Source of the DNA: JACIYW01 sp014359745 | Lineage (GTDB): Bacteria > Pseudomonadota > Alphaproteobacteria > Rhodobacterales > Rhodobacteraceae | Reading direction: 5' to 3' | Length of the DNA: 64,000 bases | Assembly (NCBI GenBank): GCA_050433985.1 | Contig: JBNPWE010000003.1 | Span: 219,660 to 283,659, forward strand | Shown: positions 42,767 to 50,624 of the stretch, piece after piece | Layout of the letters: each line of letters starts with the position of its first letter | Numbering within the stretch: the first letter of the stretch is position 1 | Position numbers and translations under genes: made by a program | Notes under the pieces: model-generated | Seen by the model: only the letters and a program-made list of their open reading frames with translations | What the model was told of the DNA's origin: nothing | The model's database searches: none

Positions 42767-44425
42767 ATGGGTTTTTCTTCTGTCACCGCCGACAATCTTG
42801 GTGCGGAGCAGCTTTTGCTGTCGATGACGAGCACGCTCGCAATCGACAGCGTCACCATCACCGGCACCCCTCAGCAGGGCACCGCGCTGACCGCCATTGC
42901 CAGTTTCGTTGATCCTGACGGGCAAAGCGGCGTGCCGACCTTCCAGTGGCTGGCCGACGGGGCCGCGATCACCGGCGCGACCAGCGCCAGCTTCACACCC
43001 GGCCAGGCGCAGGTGGGCACAGCTATCACCGTGCGGATGTCGTTCACCGATGATCTCGGCACCCTCGAAAACCTCACCTCGGCCCCGACCGCGCCGGTTG
43101 CAAACATGTCCTTCGGCCCGCAGGGGGGTGCCGACCTGACCGGCGCCACGGTGCAGGGCGGCACCCTGAACGTTGACACCTCGGGCCTGTCCGACCCCGA
43201 CGGTTTGGGGCCATTGTCATTCACCTGGTCCCGGCTGGGGTCGGATGGCAGTGTCAACAGCATGGTTCAGGGGGCGACCGGTGCCAGCCTGACCCTGACC
43301 CAGGCCGAAGTGGGCTTTTTCATGCAGGTAACCGTCAGCTATGTCGATGGCGACGGGGTTACGGAAAGTTCCGTCACCGCGCCCTCGGCCATCATCGCCA
43401 ATGTCAACGATCCAGCCACCGGGTCGGTCACGATCAGCGGCACGGCGGCGCTGGGCCAGACGCTGACGGCAAGCGCGGTTTTCGACGATCCCGACGGGTT
43501 CACCTCGGGCGCAGTGCCCGCCTTCCAGTGGTTTGCCGACGAGGCCGCGATCACCGGCGCGACCGGCACCAGCTTTACGCCCGGCCAGGCGCAGGTGGGC
43601 GCCGCTATCAGCGTGCGAATGTCGTTCACCGACGATTTCGGTACCGTCGAAAGCCTGACCAGCGCACCGACGACAGCCGTAACCTCGGACGGTCTGGTGC
43701 TTGTCGGAACGACCGGCGCGGATACGTTGACCGGGGGCGCGGGTTATGACGACCTGACCGGAATGAACGGCGATGACGTTCTGCGCGGCAATACCGGCAA
43801 TGACACCCTGCTGGGCGGCGACGGGGCCGATACGCTGAACGGCGGCGATGGCGATGACAGCATCCTTGGCGGCGAAACCGGGGGCGATCAGCGCGACCTG
43901 ATCTTTGGGGGCGACGGCGACGATTTCATCGATGGCGGCTTCGGCAATGACGAGATCAACGGCATGGGCGGCAATGACACTCTCTTGGGCGGCTTTGGCG
44001 CGGATACCGTTGTCGGCGGCGATGGCGATGACGTGATCACTGGCAGCGCCTTTTCCGATCTGATCTTCGGCAATACGGGGGCGGATTTCGTCAACGGCGG
44101 CTTCGGCCATGACCGGGTGAACGGCGGTGCGGGGGGCGACAAGTTCTTCCACCTTGGCATCCTTGACCACGGCAGCGACTGGATTCAGGATTTCAGCCAT
44201 ACTGAGGGCGATGTGCTGCTGTTCGGACAGGCCGGGGCCAGCGCCGACGACTTCCAGATCAATTTCGCCAACACCCCGAACGCCGGAAACGCTGATGTGG
44301 CCGAGGCTTTCGTGATCTACAAGCCCATCGAACAGATCATCTGGGCGCTGGTCGATGGCGGCGCGCAAACCTCGGTCAACCTGCAAATCTCGGGGTCAGG
44401 CGATACCTTCGATCTGCTGGCCTGA
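42767..44425 (+). CDS. RTX exoprotein with three Ig-like repeats
   Basis: 552 residues; AGGGGAG precedes the ATG. Residues about 25-310 hold three Ig/cadherin-like units of about 95 residues (e.g. SVTITGTPQQGTALTAIASF, then FQWLADGAAITGATSASFTP). Units 1 and 3 are very alike even in DNA. RTX nonapeptides follow from 312 (GTTGADTLTGGAGYDDLTGM) and the C-terminal secretion module ends GSGDTFDLLA. Probably an adhesin-like extracellular Ca2+-binding protein. From 43781 the DNA copies the CAP-RTX gene. Confidence 0.83.
   Translation: MGFSSVTADNLGAEQLLLSMTSTLAIDSVTITGTPQQGTALTAIASFVDPDGQSGVPTFQWLADGAAITGATSASFTPGQAQVGTAITVRMSFTDDLGTLENLTSAPTAPVANMSFGPQGGADLTGATVQGGTLNVDTSGLSDPDGLGPLSFTWSRLGSDGSVNSMVQGATGASLTLTQAEVGFFMQVTVSYVDGDGVTESSVTAPSAIIANVNDPATGSVTISGTAALGQTLTASAVFDDPDGFTSGAVPAFQWFADEAAITGATGTSFTPGQAQVGAAISVRMSFTDDFGTVESLTSAPTTAVTSDGLVLVGTTGADTLTGGAGYDDLTGMNGDDVLRGNTGNDTLLGGDGADTLNGGDGDDSILGGETGGDQRDLIFGGDGDDFIDGGFGNDEINGMGGNDTLLGGFGADTVVGGDGDDVITGSAFSDLIFGNTGADFVNGGFGHDRVNGGAGGDKFFHLGILDHGSDWIQDFSHTEGDVLLFGQAGASADDFQINFANTPNAGNADVAEAFVIYKPIEQIIWALVDGGAQTSVNLQISGSGDTFDLLA
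42941..43085 (+). repeat. Ig-like unit internal duplication, copy 1
   Basis: Matches 43523-43667 at an offset of 582 bp (194 codons). TTCCAGTGG starts both, and both hold GCGATCACCGGCGCGACC and GGCCAGGCGCAGGTGGGC. Confidence 0.7.
43523..43667 (+). repeat. Ig-like unit internal duplication, copy 2
   Basis: Partner of 42941-43085, differing mainly by scattered substitutions. Confidence 0.7.
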
Positions 44426-44447
44426 AACGGCACGCCGGGCAGGAAAG
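43781..44447 (+). repeat. Duplicated RTX/C-terminal module, copy 2
   Basis: Partner of 41952-42618. Similarity continues through the stop into the 3' flank, so the unit copied was DNA and not just a selected protein domain. Confidence 0.85.
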
Positions 44448-44578
44448 TTCGGAAAAATCGGGGGGCGGGGGTGGATCGGCGCTTGACCACCAGAAGAAAA
44501 CGCCCTATCCGCACCCTCTCATCAGGGAATCGCATTGACGGCTCTGCGGTCATGTGACCTTGCCCTTCGATGATAATC

Positions 44579-44640
44579 GGCCCCGGGGTGCAAACCCAGG
44601 GGCCAAAGTTGTGAAAAAAGGTTCCGGCACTACGGAACCG
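44579..44640 (+). promoter_or_regulatory. Double stem-loop leader before rpsM
   Basis: First an imperfect hairpin GGCCCCGGGG/CCCAGGGGCC (44580-44604 region, one mismatch), then a perfect 7-bp hairpin GGTTCCG/CGGAACC (44620-44639, loop GCACTA), placed six bases before the AAAGGAAAA Shine-Dalgarno sequence of rpsM. Could terminate upstream transcription, or be a leader used for ribosomal-protein feedback. Confidence 0.45.
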
Positions 44641-44659
44641 CAACCAAAAGGAAAACCGC

Positions 44660-45028
44660 GTGGCGCGTATTGCTGGCGTTAACATTCCGACGGGGAAACG
44701 TGTCCCCATCGCCCTGACCTATATCCACGGTATCGGCCCCGACACGGCGCGCAGGATTTGCGACGCCACGTCGGTTGATCAGTCCCGCCGTGTCAACGAA
44801 CTTTCCGATGAAGAAGTGCTCGCGATCCGCGAATACATCGACGCCAATGTGAATGTCGAAGGCGATCTGCGCCGCGAAGTTCAGATGAATGTCAAGCGTC
44901 TGATGGATCTTGGCTGCTATCGCGGCCTGCGTCACCGTCGCAACCTGCCCGTGCGCGGTCAGCGGACCCACACCAACGCACGCACCCGCAAAGGCCCCGC
45001 AAAGGCCATTGCCGGCAAGAAGAAATAA
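44660..45028 (+). CDS. rpsM: 30S ribosomal protein S13
   Basis: 122 residues from a GTG start (44660) with AAAGGAAAA upstream. MARIAGVNIPTGKRVPIALT, IHGIG, GCYRGLRHRRNLPVRGQRTHTNARTRKGP are typical of S13. Heads a ribosomal alpha operon with rpsK-rpoA-rplQ. The preceding genes are RTX, not adk/secY, which usually lie before rpsM. Confidence 0.97.
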   Translation: MARIAGVNIPTGKRVPIALTYIHGIGPDTARRICDATSVDQSRRVNELSDEEVLAIREYIDANVNVEGDLRREVQMNVKRLMDLGCYRGLRHRRNLPVRGQRTHTNARTRKGPAKAIAGKKK

Positions 45029-45040
45029 GGGGGCAGACCG

Positions 45041-45430
45041 ATGGCACGCGACAAGACGCGCATCAAGCGCAAGGAACGCAAGAACATCGCCGCCGGTGTG
45101 GCGCATGTGAATTCCAGCTTCAACAACACCAAGATCCTGATCTCCGACGTGCAGGGCAACGCGATTGCCTGGTCGTCCTCGGGCACCATGGGCTTCAAGG
45201 GCAGCCGGAAATCGACGCCCTACGCCGCCCAGATGGCCGCCGAGGATGTCGGCCGCAAGGCGCAGGAACATGGCGTGAAAACCCTGGAAGTGGAAGTGCA
45301 GGGCCCCGGTTCGGGCCGTGAAAGCGCTCTGCGCGCGCTGGCCGCCGCCGGTTTCAGCATCACCTCGATCCGTGACGTGACGCCGATGGCCCATAACGGT
45401 TGCCGCCCGCCCAAACGCCGCCGGGTCTGA
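45041..45430 (+). CDS. rpsK: 30S ribosomal protein S11
   Basis: 129 residues; KNIAAGVAHVNSSFNNTKIL, GSRKSTPYAAQMAAEDVG, VEVQGPGSGRESALRAL and CRPPKRRRV are diagnostic. Twelve bases after rpsM. A 9-bp hairpin follows at about 45447-45470 in the gap to rpoA. Confidence 0.97.
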   Translation: MARDKTRIKRKERKNIAAGVAHVNSSFNNTKILISDVQGNAIAWSSSGTMGFKGSRKSTPYAAQMAAEDVGRKAQEHGVKTLEVEVQGPGSGRESALRALAAAGFSITSIRDVTPMAHNGCRPPKRRRV

Positions 45431-45540
45431 TCCGGTTTCAAAAGAATGGGCCCGCAGTCTGTGCGGGTCCATACGAACAATTTTCCTCGGGTGTCTTTCG
45501 GCTTGGGACATGGACGAAAGACTGGTATGGAGGCGACCGC

Positions 45541-46557
45541 ATGATCCACAGAAACTGGCAGGAATTGATCAAACCGACGCAATTGAACGTGCGTCCGGGG
45601 CCAGATCCCTCACGCGTGGCGACGGTGATCGCCGAACCGCTGGAACGCGGCTTTGGCCTGACGCTGGGCAATGCGCTGCGCCGGGTGTTGATGTCGTCCC
45701 TGCAAGGGGCCGCGATCACCGCGATCCAGATCGACAACGTGCTGCACGAATTCTCGTCGGTGCCCGGTGTGCGCGAAGATGTCACCGATATCGTGCTGAA
45801 CCTCAAGGGCGTGGCGATTTCGATGGAGGTCGAGGGGCCAAAACGCCTGTCGATCACCGCCAAGGGGCCGGGCGTGGTGCGTGCGGGCGACATTTCCGAA
45901 TCGAATGGTATCGAGGTTCTGAACCGCGATCATGTGATCTGTCACCTTGATGACGGCGCGGATTTCTTCGTGGAACTGACGGTGAACACCGGCAAGGGCT
46001 ATGTCGCCGCCGACAAGAACCGCCCCGAAGACGCCCCGATCGGCCTGATCCCGATCGACGCGATCTTTACCCCGGTCAAGAAGGTCAGCTATGAAGTGCA
46101 GCCCACCCGCGAGGGGCAGGTGCTGGACTATGACAAGCTGACGATGAAGATCGAAACCAACGGCGCGCTGACACCCGACGATGCGGTGGCCTATGCCGCG
46201 CGCATCCTGCAAGATCAGTTGTCGGTCTTCGTGAACTTTGACGAACCCGAGGCGGCCAGCCATGCAAGTGACGACGACGGGCTGGAATTCAACCCGCTGC
46301 TCCTGAAAAAGGTTGACGAGCTGGAACTGTCGGTGCGGTCTGCCAACTGCCTCAAGAACGACAATATCGTCTATATCGGCGATCTGATCCAGAAAACCGA
46401 AGCCGAGATGCTGCGCACCCCGAACTTTGGCCGCAAGTCCCTGAACGAGATCAAGGAAGTGCTGTCGGCGATGGGTCTGCATCTGGGCATGGATGTCGAA
46501 GACTGGCCGCCGGAAAACATCGAGGATCTGGCCAAACGGTTCGAAGACCAGTTCTGA
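45541..46557 (+). CDS. rpoA: DNA-directed RNA polymerase alpha subunit
   Basis: 338 residues from MIHRNWQELIKPTQLNVRPG with GGAGG upstream. The N-terminal dimerisation domain holds EPLERGFGLTLGNALRRVLMSSL; the C-terminal domain (from about 255) holds LELSVRSANCLKNDNIVYIGDL and NFGRKSLNEIKEVL, which contact UP elements. Normal length. The longer frame to 45400 lies in the rpsK end and is not used. Confidence 0.98.
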   Translation: MIHRNWQELIKPTQLNVRPGPDPSRVATVIAEPLERGFGLTLGNALRRVLMSSLQGAAITAIQIDNVLHEFSSVPGVREDVTDIVLNLKGVAISMEVEGPKRLSITAKGPGVVRAGDISESNGIEVLNRDHVICHLDDGADFFVELTVNTGKGYVAADKNRPEDAPIGLIPIDAIFTPVKKVSYEVQPTREGQVLDYDKLTMKIETNGALTPDDAVAYAARILQDQLSVFVNFDEPEAASHASDDDGLEFNPLLLKKVDELELSVRSANCLKNDNIVYIGDLIQKTEAEMLRTPNFGRKSLNEIKEVLSAMGLHLGMDVEDWPPENIEDLAKRFEDQF

Positions 46558-46562
46558 TTTTG

Positions 46563-46587
46563 GGGCTGCGCAGTCATTGCGCAGCCC
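46563..46587. repeat. REP-like palindrome C
   Basis: Perfect 10-bp arms GGGCTGCGCA and TGCGCAGCCC around GTCAT, six bases after rpoA. Same loop type (nTCAT) and GCGCA/TGCGC core as palindrome A. No U-run follows, so a processing or stabilising hairpin is more likely than a terminator. Confidence 0.65.
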
Positions 46588-46674
46588 TGCCGTAACTCGG
46601 GCATCCCGCCCCAAGGAGAGCGGCCTTCACGCAGGGGTCGCCAGACAAAGCAAAACACGGATAGGAGAAACAAA

Positions 46675-47094
46675 ATGCGCCACGCTCGCGGATATCGCCG
46701 CCTGAACCGGACCCATGAACACCGCAAGGCCCTTTGGGCCAACATGGCCGGGTCGCTTATCGAACACGAACAGATCAAGACCACCCTGCCCAAGGCCAAG
46801 GAACTGCGCGCCATCGTTGAAAAGCTGATCACGCTGGCCAAACGCGGCGATCTGCACGCCCGCCGTCAGGCCGATGCCCAGCTCAAGCAGGATATCCATG
46901 TGGCCAAGCTGTTCGACGTTCTTGGCCCCCGCTACAAGGAACGTGCAGGCGGGTATACCCGCGTTCTGAAGGCCGGTTTTCGTTATGGCGACATGGCGCC
47001 GATGGCGATCATCGAACTGGTTGATCGTGATCCCGCCGCCAAAGGCGCCGCCGACCGTGAGCGTCTGGCCGCCGAGGAATTGGCGGAAGACTGA
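46675..47094 (+). CDS. rplQ: 50S ribosomal protein L17
   Basis: 139 residues. MRHARGYRRLNRTHEHRKAL, NMAGSLIEHEQIKTTLPKAK and GGYTRVLKAGFRYGDMAPMA identify L17. TAGGAGA precedes the ATG. Last gene of the operon, followed by a clear terminator. Confidence 0.97.
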   Translation: MRHARGYRRLNRTHEHRKALWANMAGSLIEHEQIKTTLPKAKELRAIVEKLITLAKRGDLHARRQADAQLKQDIHVAKLFDVLGPRYKERAGGYTRVLKAGFRYGDMAPMAIIELVDRDPAAKGAADRERLAAEELAED

Positions 47095-47118
47095 TTCTTC
47101 CCGATACCAACAGAATAT

Positions 47119-47151
47119 GAAGCCCCCGCGGCCTGCGGGGGTTTCTTTTTT
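47119..47151 (+). terminator. Intrinsic terminator of the rpsM-rplQ operon
   Basis: Perfect stem CCCCCGC (47123-47129)/GCGGGGG (47135-47141), loop GGCCT, with extra pairing outward, then TTTCTTTTTT. Confidence 0.9.
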
Positions 47152-47180
47152 GGCACGATCCGCCGGGCATGTGGGGGCGG

Positions 47181-47222
47181 CGACGCCTTCGGCGAGAGTA
47201 TTTTTGCCAAGATGAAATCAGC
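47181..47222 (+). repeat. Compact GAGTATTTTT element after rplQ
   Basis: CGCC-TTC-GGCG (47184-47194) then AGAGTATTTTTGCCAAGATG. AAGATGAA sub-type, placed about 30 nt after the rplQ terminator in the convergent gap. Confidence 0.6.
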
Positions 47223-47225
47223 GGA

Positions 47226-48290
47226 TCACTCTGCCAGCACCTGCCGATAGACGCGGGTGATGGCGGCGGCTTCTTCCTCGATGCGGAACTGGCCCAGCAC
47301 ATGCGGGCGGCAAGCCTTTGCTGCCTGGGTCAGGGCTGCCGGGTTGTCGATCCAGTGGCGCAGGGCCTTGGTCAGGGCGGCGGCATCGTTCGGCGCGACC
47401 AGCGTGCCGGTTTCCCCGTCGGCGATCAGGGCCTCGAACGCACCCACCCGGCTGGCCACCACCGGCACGCCGCAGGCCATCGCCTCAAGCGGGGTAAGGC
47501 CGAACCCTTCCCACCGGGCCGGGGCCACGAACAGGTCAAGCACCTGATAGTGGTGGATAACCTCCTCCCACGGCACTTCACCCAGAAACCGCACCCGCCC
47601 GGCAAGGCCCGCCGACGCCAGCCGTGCCACAAGATCGGCGTGGAAAGCGCGGTTGTCCGCCGTGATCCGGCCGGTCAGGATCAGATGCACATCGGGCCGC
47701 GTTGGCAGCAGGTCCAGCGCCGCCTCGATCAGCAGGTCCACGCCCTTTTGCGCCCGGATACGGCCAAAGCACCCGATCAGCAAGCCACCGGGCAAGCCCA
47801 GCGCGGCGCGCAGCGCCGCCTTGTCTGCCACTGGGCGAAACACCTGGGTATCGACCCCGTGCGGGATCACCGTCGCGGGACGGTGCAGATAGGCCGCCGC
47901 CTGCGGCGATGTGGCGATCACCGCATCCATCCGCGCGATCAACCACCGGGTAAAGCCGGAATGATGCCGTTGCGCGGCCGAGGTGAACACCAGACGCAAC
48001 CGCCGCGCCAGCACATGCCGCAGGAACAGCCCCAGCACCATCTCGGTGTTGCGCCGCGCGTGCCAGACCCGCCAGCGGTCGCGCGGCAACAGCGCCACCC
48101 GCCACAGCGCCATATGTGGCAGGCCGGGCGGCAGGCCGGGGCCGGTGGTAATGATGCCGATCGCCTGCGCCTGGATCGGGATCAGCCGCACAACCGTTGC
48201 CGTCACCCCCGAAACCCGCCGTTTGAGGTTGGGCGCGATAACGTCGATGGCCGCTGGGGTCATGGGCTGGGGCATCTGGTTTGGGGTCAC
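47226..48290 (-). CDS. Glycosyltransferase family 4, probable LPS core
   Basis: 354 residues. GT-B fold of family 4: VIPHGVDTQVFRPV, IGCFGRIRAQKGVDLLIEA, and the ExFGLTPLEAMACGVPVVAS nucleotide-sugar motif (WEGFGLTPLEAMACG). Adjacent and coupled to waaA (GTGA overlap), which suggests an LpcC-type core mannosyl/glucosyltransferase. The sugar cannot be told from sequence. GTG start at 48290; an ATG five codons later is possible. Confidence 0.88.
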   Translation of the reverse strand: MTPNQMPQPMTPAAIDVIAPNLKRRVSGVTATVVRLIPIQAQAIGIITTGPGLPPGLPHMALWRVALLPRDRWRVWHARRNTEMVLGLFLRHVLARRLRLVFTSAAQRHHSGFTRWLIARMDAVIATSPQAAAYLHRPATVIPHGVDTQVFRPVADKAALRAALGLPGGLLIGCFGRIRAQKGVDLLIEAALDLLPTRPDVHLILTGRITADNRAFHADLVARLASAGLAGRVRFLGEVPWEEVIHHYQVLDLFVAPARWEGFGLTPLEAMACGVPVVASRVGAFEALIADGETGTLVAPNDAAALTKALRHWIDNPAALTQAAKACRPHVLGQFRIEEEAAAITRVYRQVLAE

Positions 48291-49615
48291 TGATCCGGCG
48301 ACCCTGCGACGGGCGGCGGCACCTGCGCAAGGATGGCCGCCAGCGCCGCCTCTGTCGCCGCGCCACCCTGCCCGCAGATGGCGCGCGCGGCCGCCGCCTG
48401 CACCCCTCGGGTGCCCGGATCGCCCAGCGCGCGCAGCCCGGCGGCCAGGCTGTCGGCATCCCGCACCAGCCGCGCACCGCCGCCTTGGTGCAGGCGGGCG
48501 TATATATCCCGGAAATTTGCAACATGCGGCCCGGTCAGTATCGCCGCCCCCAGTGCCGCGGGCTCATAGGGATTATGCCCGCCCACCGCCACCAGCGACC
48601 CGCCAACAAAAGCACGCGGGGCCAGCCGGTACCACAGGCCCATTTCGCCCAGCGTATCGGCCAGATAGACCTGCGCCACCGGGGCCTCTGCCAAGGATCG
48701 GCGCGCAACCGTCAGGCCCGCCTCCCGCAGGATCGCGGCCACCGCCCCGCCCCGGTCGGGATGGCGCGGGGCCAGAACAAGCAGCGTGTCGGGCCGGTCA
48801 CGCAAGATCCGGGCGTGGGCTGCGGCAACGATCGCCTCTTCGCCCGGATGGGTCGAGGCGGCGCACCAGACCGGGCGCGCCCCGATACGATCGCGCAATG
48901 CAGCAAGAACCGCCGGATCATGGGGCAGCTCGCCGCCCCCCTCTTTCAAGGTGCCCGTCACGCGCACCCGCCCGGCAGGCAGGCCAAGGCGCTGCAAGCG
49001 ATCCGCCGTCCCCTGATCTTGCGCCAGAACCTGCGAAAACCGGCCCAGCAGCGCCCCGATCATCCCCGGCGCCCGCGCCCAATTGCGGGCCGAGGCCGCC
49101 GACATCCGCGCGTTCACCAGCAAAAGCGGGATGGCGCGGGCATCCGTGGCCACGATCAGGCGCGGCCAAAGCTCGCTTTCCGTCCAGACGCCCAGGTCGG
49201 GCCGCCAGTGGTCAAGAAACCGCGCAACCGCCCCGGCGCTGTCGATGGGCGCAAACTGGTGCACCACCCCGGCGGGCAGACGCCCTGCCAGCACATCGGC
49301 CGATGTGCGGGTGCCACTGGTGATCAGCAGCGCCAGATCGGGGCGCTGCCCCCGCAATCGCCCGATCAGCGCCAGCAAAGACAGGCTTTCGCCCAGGCTT
49401 GCCGCGTGAAACCAGATCAACGGCCCCTTGGGGCGGGCCAGCCCGGCGCGGCCCAGCCTTTCGCCGATGCGCGCCATATCTTCCTTGCCCCGCCGCGCAC
49501 GGCGGCGCAGCAGCCATGGCGCCACGACATCGGCAAAGGCGCTGAACGCCAAATAGGCGCGCAACCCCGGAGAGCGGCGGCGCGGTTCTGATTTTAGGGG
49601 ATCATCTTGCACCAA
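48287..49615 (-). CDS. waaA: 3-deoxy-D-manno-octulosonic acid (Kdo) transferase
   Basis: 442 residues. N-terminal hydrophobic anchor (LRAYLAFSAFADVVAPWLL), then IWFHAASLGES with Glu76, WTESELWPRLI with Glu146/Glu148, VTGTLKEGG, CAASTHPGEE and VGGHNPYEPAA, all expected in WaaA. It attaches Kdo to lipid IVA. This is the complete catalytic copy; the paralogue at 5533 lacks these glutamates. Forms a two-gene unit with the GT4. Confidence 0.93.
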   Translation of the reverse strand: MVQDDPLKSEPRRRSPGLRAYLAFSAFADVVAPWLLRRRARRGKEDMARIGERLGRAGLARPKGPLIWFHAASLGESLSLLALIGRLRGQRPDLALLITSGTRTSADVLAGRLPAGVVHQFAPIDSAGAVARFLDHWRPDLGVWTESELWPRLIVATDARAIPLLLVNARMSAASARNWARAPGMIGALLGRFSQVLAQDQGTADRLQRLGLPAGRVRVTGTLKEGGGELPHDPAVLAALRDRIGARPVWCAASTHPGEEAIVAAAHARILRDRPDTLLVLAPRHPDRGGAVAAILREAGLTVARRSLAEAPVAQVYLADTLGEMGLWYRLAPRAFVGGSLVAVGGHNPYEPAALGAAILTGPHVANFRDIYARLHQGGGARLVRDADSLAAGLRALGDPGTRGVQAAAARAICGQGGAATEAALAAILAQVPPPVAGSPDQ

Positions 49616-49719
49616 AACCCCAAGGATCGGTTTGCCTGCGGCACAGGTCAGGCAGGGGTGTCACGCCACATCGGGTGCGGCGGAAACCGGCGGGGGGTTG
49701 CCCCCCCGCCAGCAAAAAT

Positions 49720-49926
49720 TCAGGCCAGCGAAAGGTTGGTCGCCGACTGGCGGCCATCACGGCTGGTTTCCAGGTCGAAGGTCACTTTCTGACCGTCGTC
49801 CAGGCTGCGCAGACCAGCGCGCTCCAGCGCGGTGATGTGCACGAATACGTCCTTGGAACCACCATCGGGTTGGATAAAGCCGAAACCTTTGGTAGCATTG
49901 AACCATTTCACGGTGCCATTGGCCAT
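49720..49926 (-). CDS. Cold shock-domain protein
   Basis: 68 residues from MANGTVKWFNATKGFGFIQP, AGGAGT upstream. RNP motifs KGFGFI and DVFVHITAL are intact. A single-stranded nucleic-acid-binding protein of the CspA family. Long leader (no gene for about 290 nt upstream on its strand), as often in csp genes. Confidence 0.93.
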   Translation of the reverse strand: MANGTVKWFNATKGFGFIQPDGGSKDVFVHITALERAGLRSLDDGQKVTFDLETSRDGRQSATNLSLA

Positions 49927-50145
49927 CGTGATTACTCCTGTCATAGTCCCGCCCGCGGGATGCGGCGGCTTGGCTCAGTCAGTTCAAGATCGATGCCTGT
50001 AGCCTTTGACAGCAGTTGGTCGATAGAGAAAGCGTCGCAGCCAACAACATAGTGATATCGCCAGTAAAAAACAAGGTGATTCGCCGCAGCCCACCCCAAC
50101 TCCCGGCCGATCATCCCAAAGACCGGGCCGCGAACGCCAAAGCAA

Positions 50146-50170
50146 CGCGCCGGGGTGATGCCCCGGCGCG
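50146..50170. terminator. Perfect 10-bp stem-loop between csp and the small ORF
   Basis: CGCGCCGGGG (50146-50155)/CCCCGGCGCG (50161-50170), loop TGATG. On the minus strand GTTGCTTTGG follows, a weak U-tract. It lies 45 nt after the end of the small membrane ORF, a suitable terminator for it. Confidence 0.5.
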
Positions 50171-50214
50171 TCTTGAATGCAATCACAAGAACAGACCTTG
50201 GGAAACCCTTGGGA

Positions 50215-50397
50215 TCACCAGGCCATGACCACGCCCGCCCGGTCAGCCTTGGCAAGACTGCGATCAGGGATTGGACCCGCGTCCTGGTGCGGCAAAATTG
50301 TCAGAGCAAGCAATATGCCGGTCAGCCCCATCAACAGGCACAACCGTCCTGAACCAAGCGAGCGGCGATCTTCGGGTATGTCTAATACGATTTCCAT
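50215..50397 (-). CDS. Candidate small membrane protein (60 aa)
   Basis: MEIVLDIPEDRRSLGSGRLC starts it, and LCLLMGLTGILLALTIL is a good single membrane segment (about 20-36). GAGGAGG directly precedes the ATG, though the spacing is short. A perfect hairpin lies downstream. No family recognised. Alternative: it is non-coding leader or spacer. The rest of 49927-50624 shows no convincing gene. Confidence 0.35.
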   Translation of the reverse strand: MEIVLDIPEDRRSLGSGRLCLLMGLTGILLALTILPHQDAGPIPDRSLAKADRAGVVMAW

Positions 50398-50624
50398 GCC
50401 TCCTCATACACCAAATCGCTTGGCGAACTAAGATGAATAGGGCAAAATTTGGGCAACTTTGCGTTTCGGATATGGAAACTACACGTTGAAGTTGTGGCGC
50501 GGCCGGAAATTTCACGAAATTTCACGGACCACCCACGGCTGCTGCGGCCTTTTCCTTGGCGCCGCCATCGGCTACACGCTGGGGGCCGGGTGGCAGGGCC
50601 CGGCGGATGGCACGGGATTGCACC

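Noticed and set aside
49941..50255. 104-codon minus-strand ORF upstream of csp
   Set aside because: It covers the expected csp leader and a perfect hairpin, has no family pattern, and lacks a good RBS.
50556..50624. Extended N-terminus for pheT
   Set aside because: The extra 23 residues are Arg/Gly-rich and not homologous; MKFTLSWL is the conserved start.
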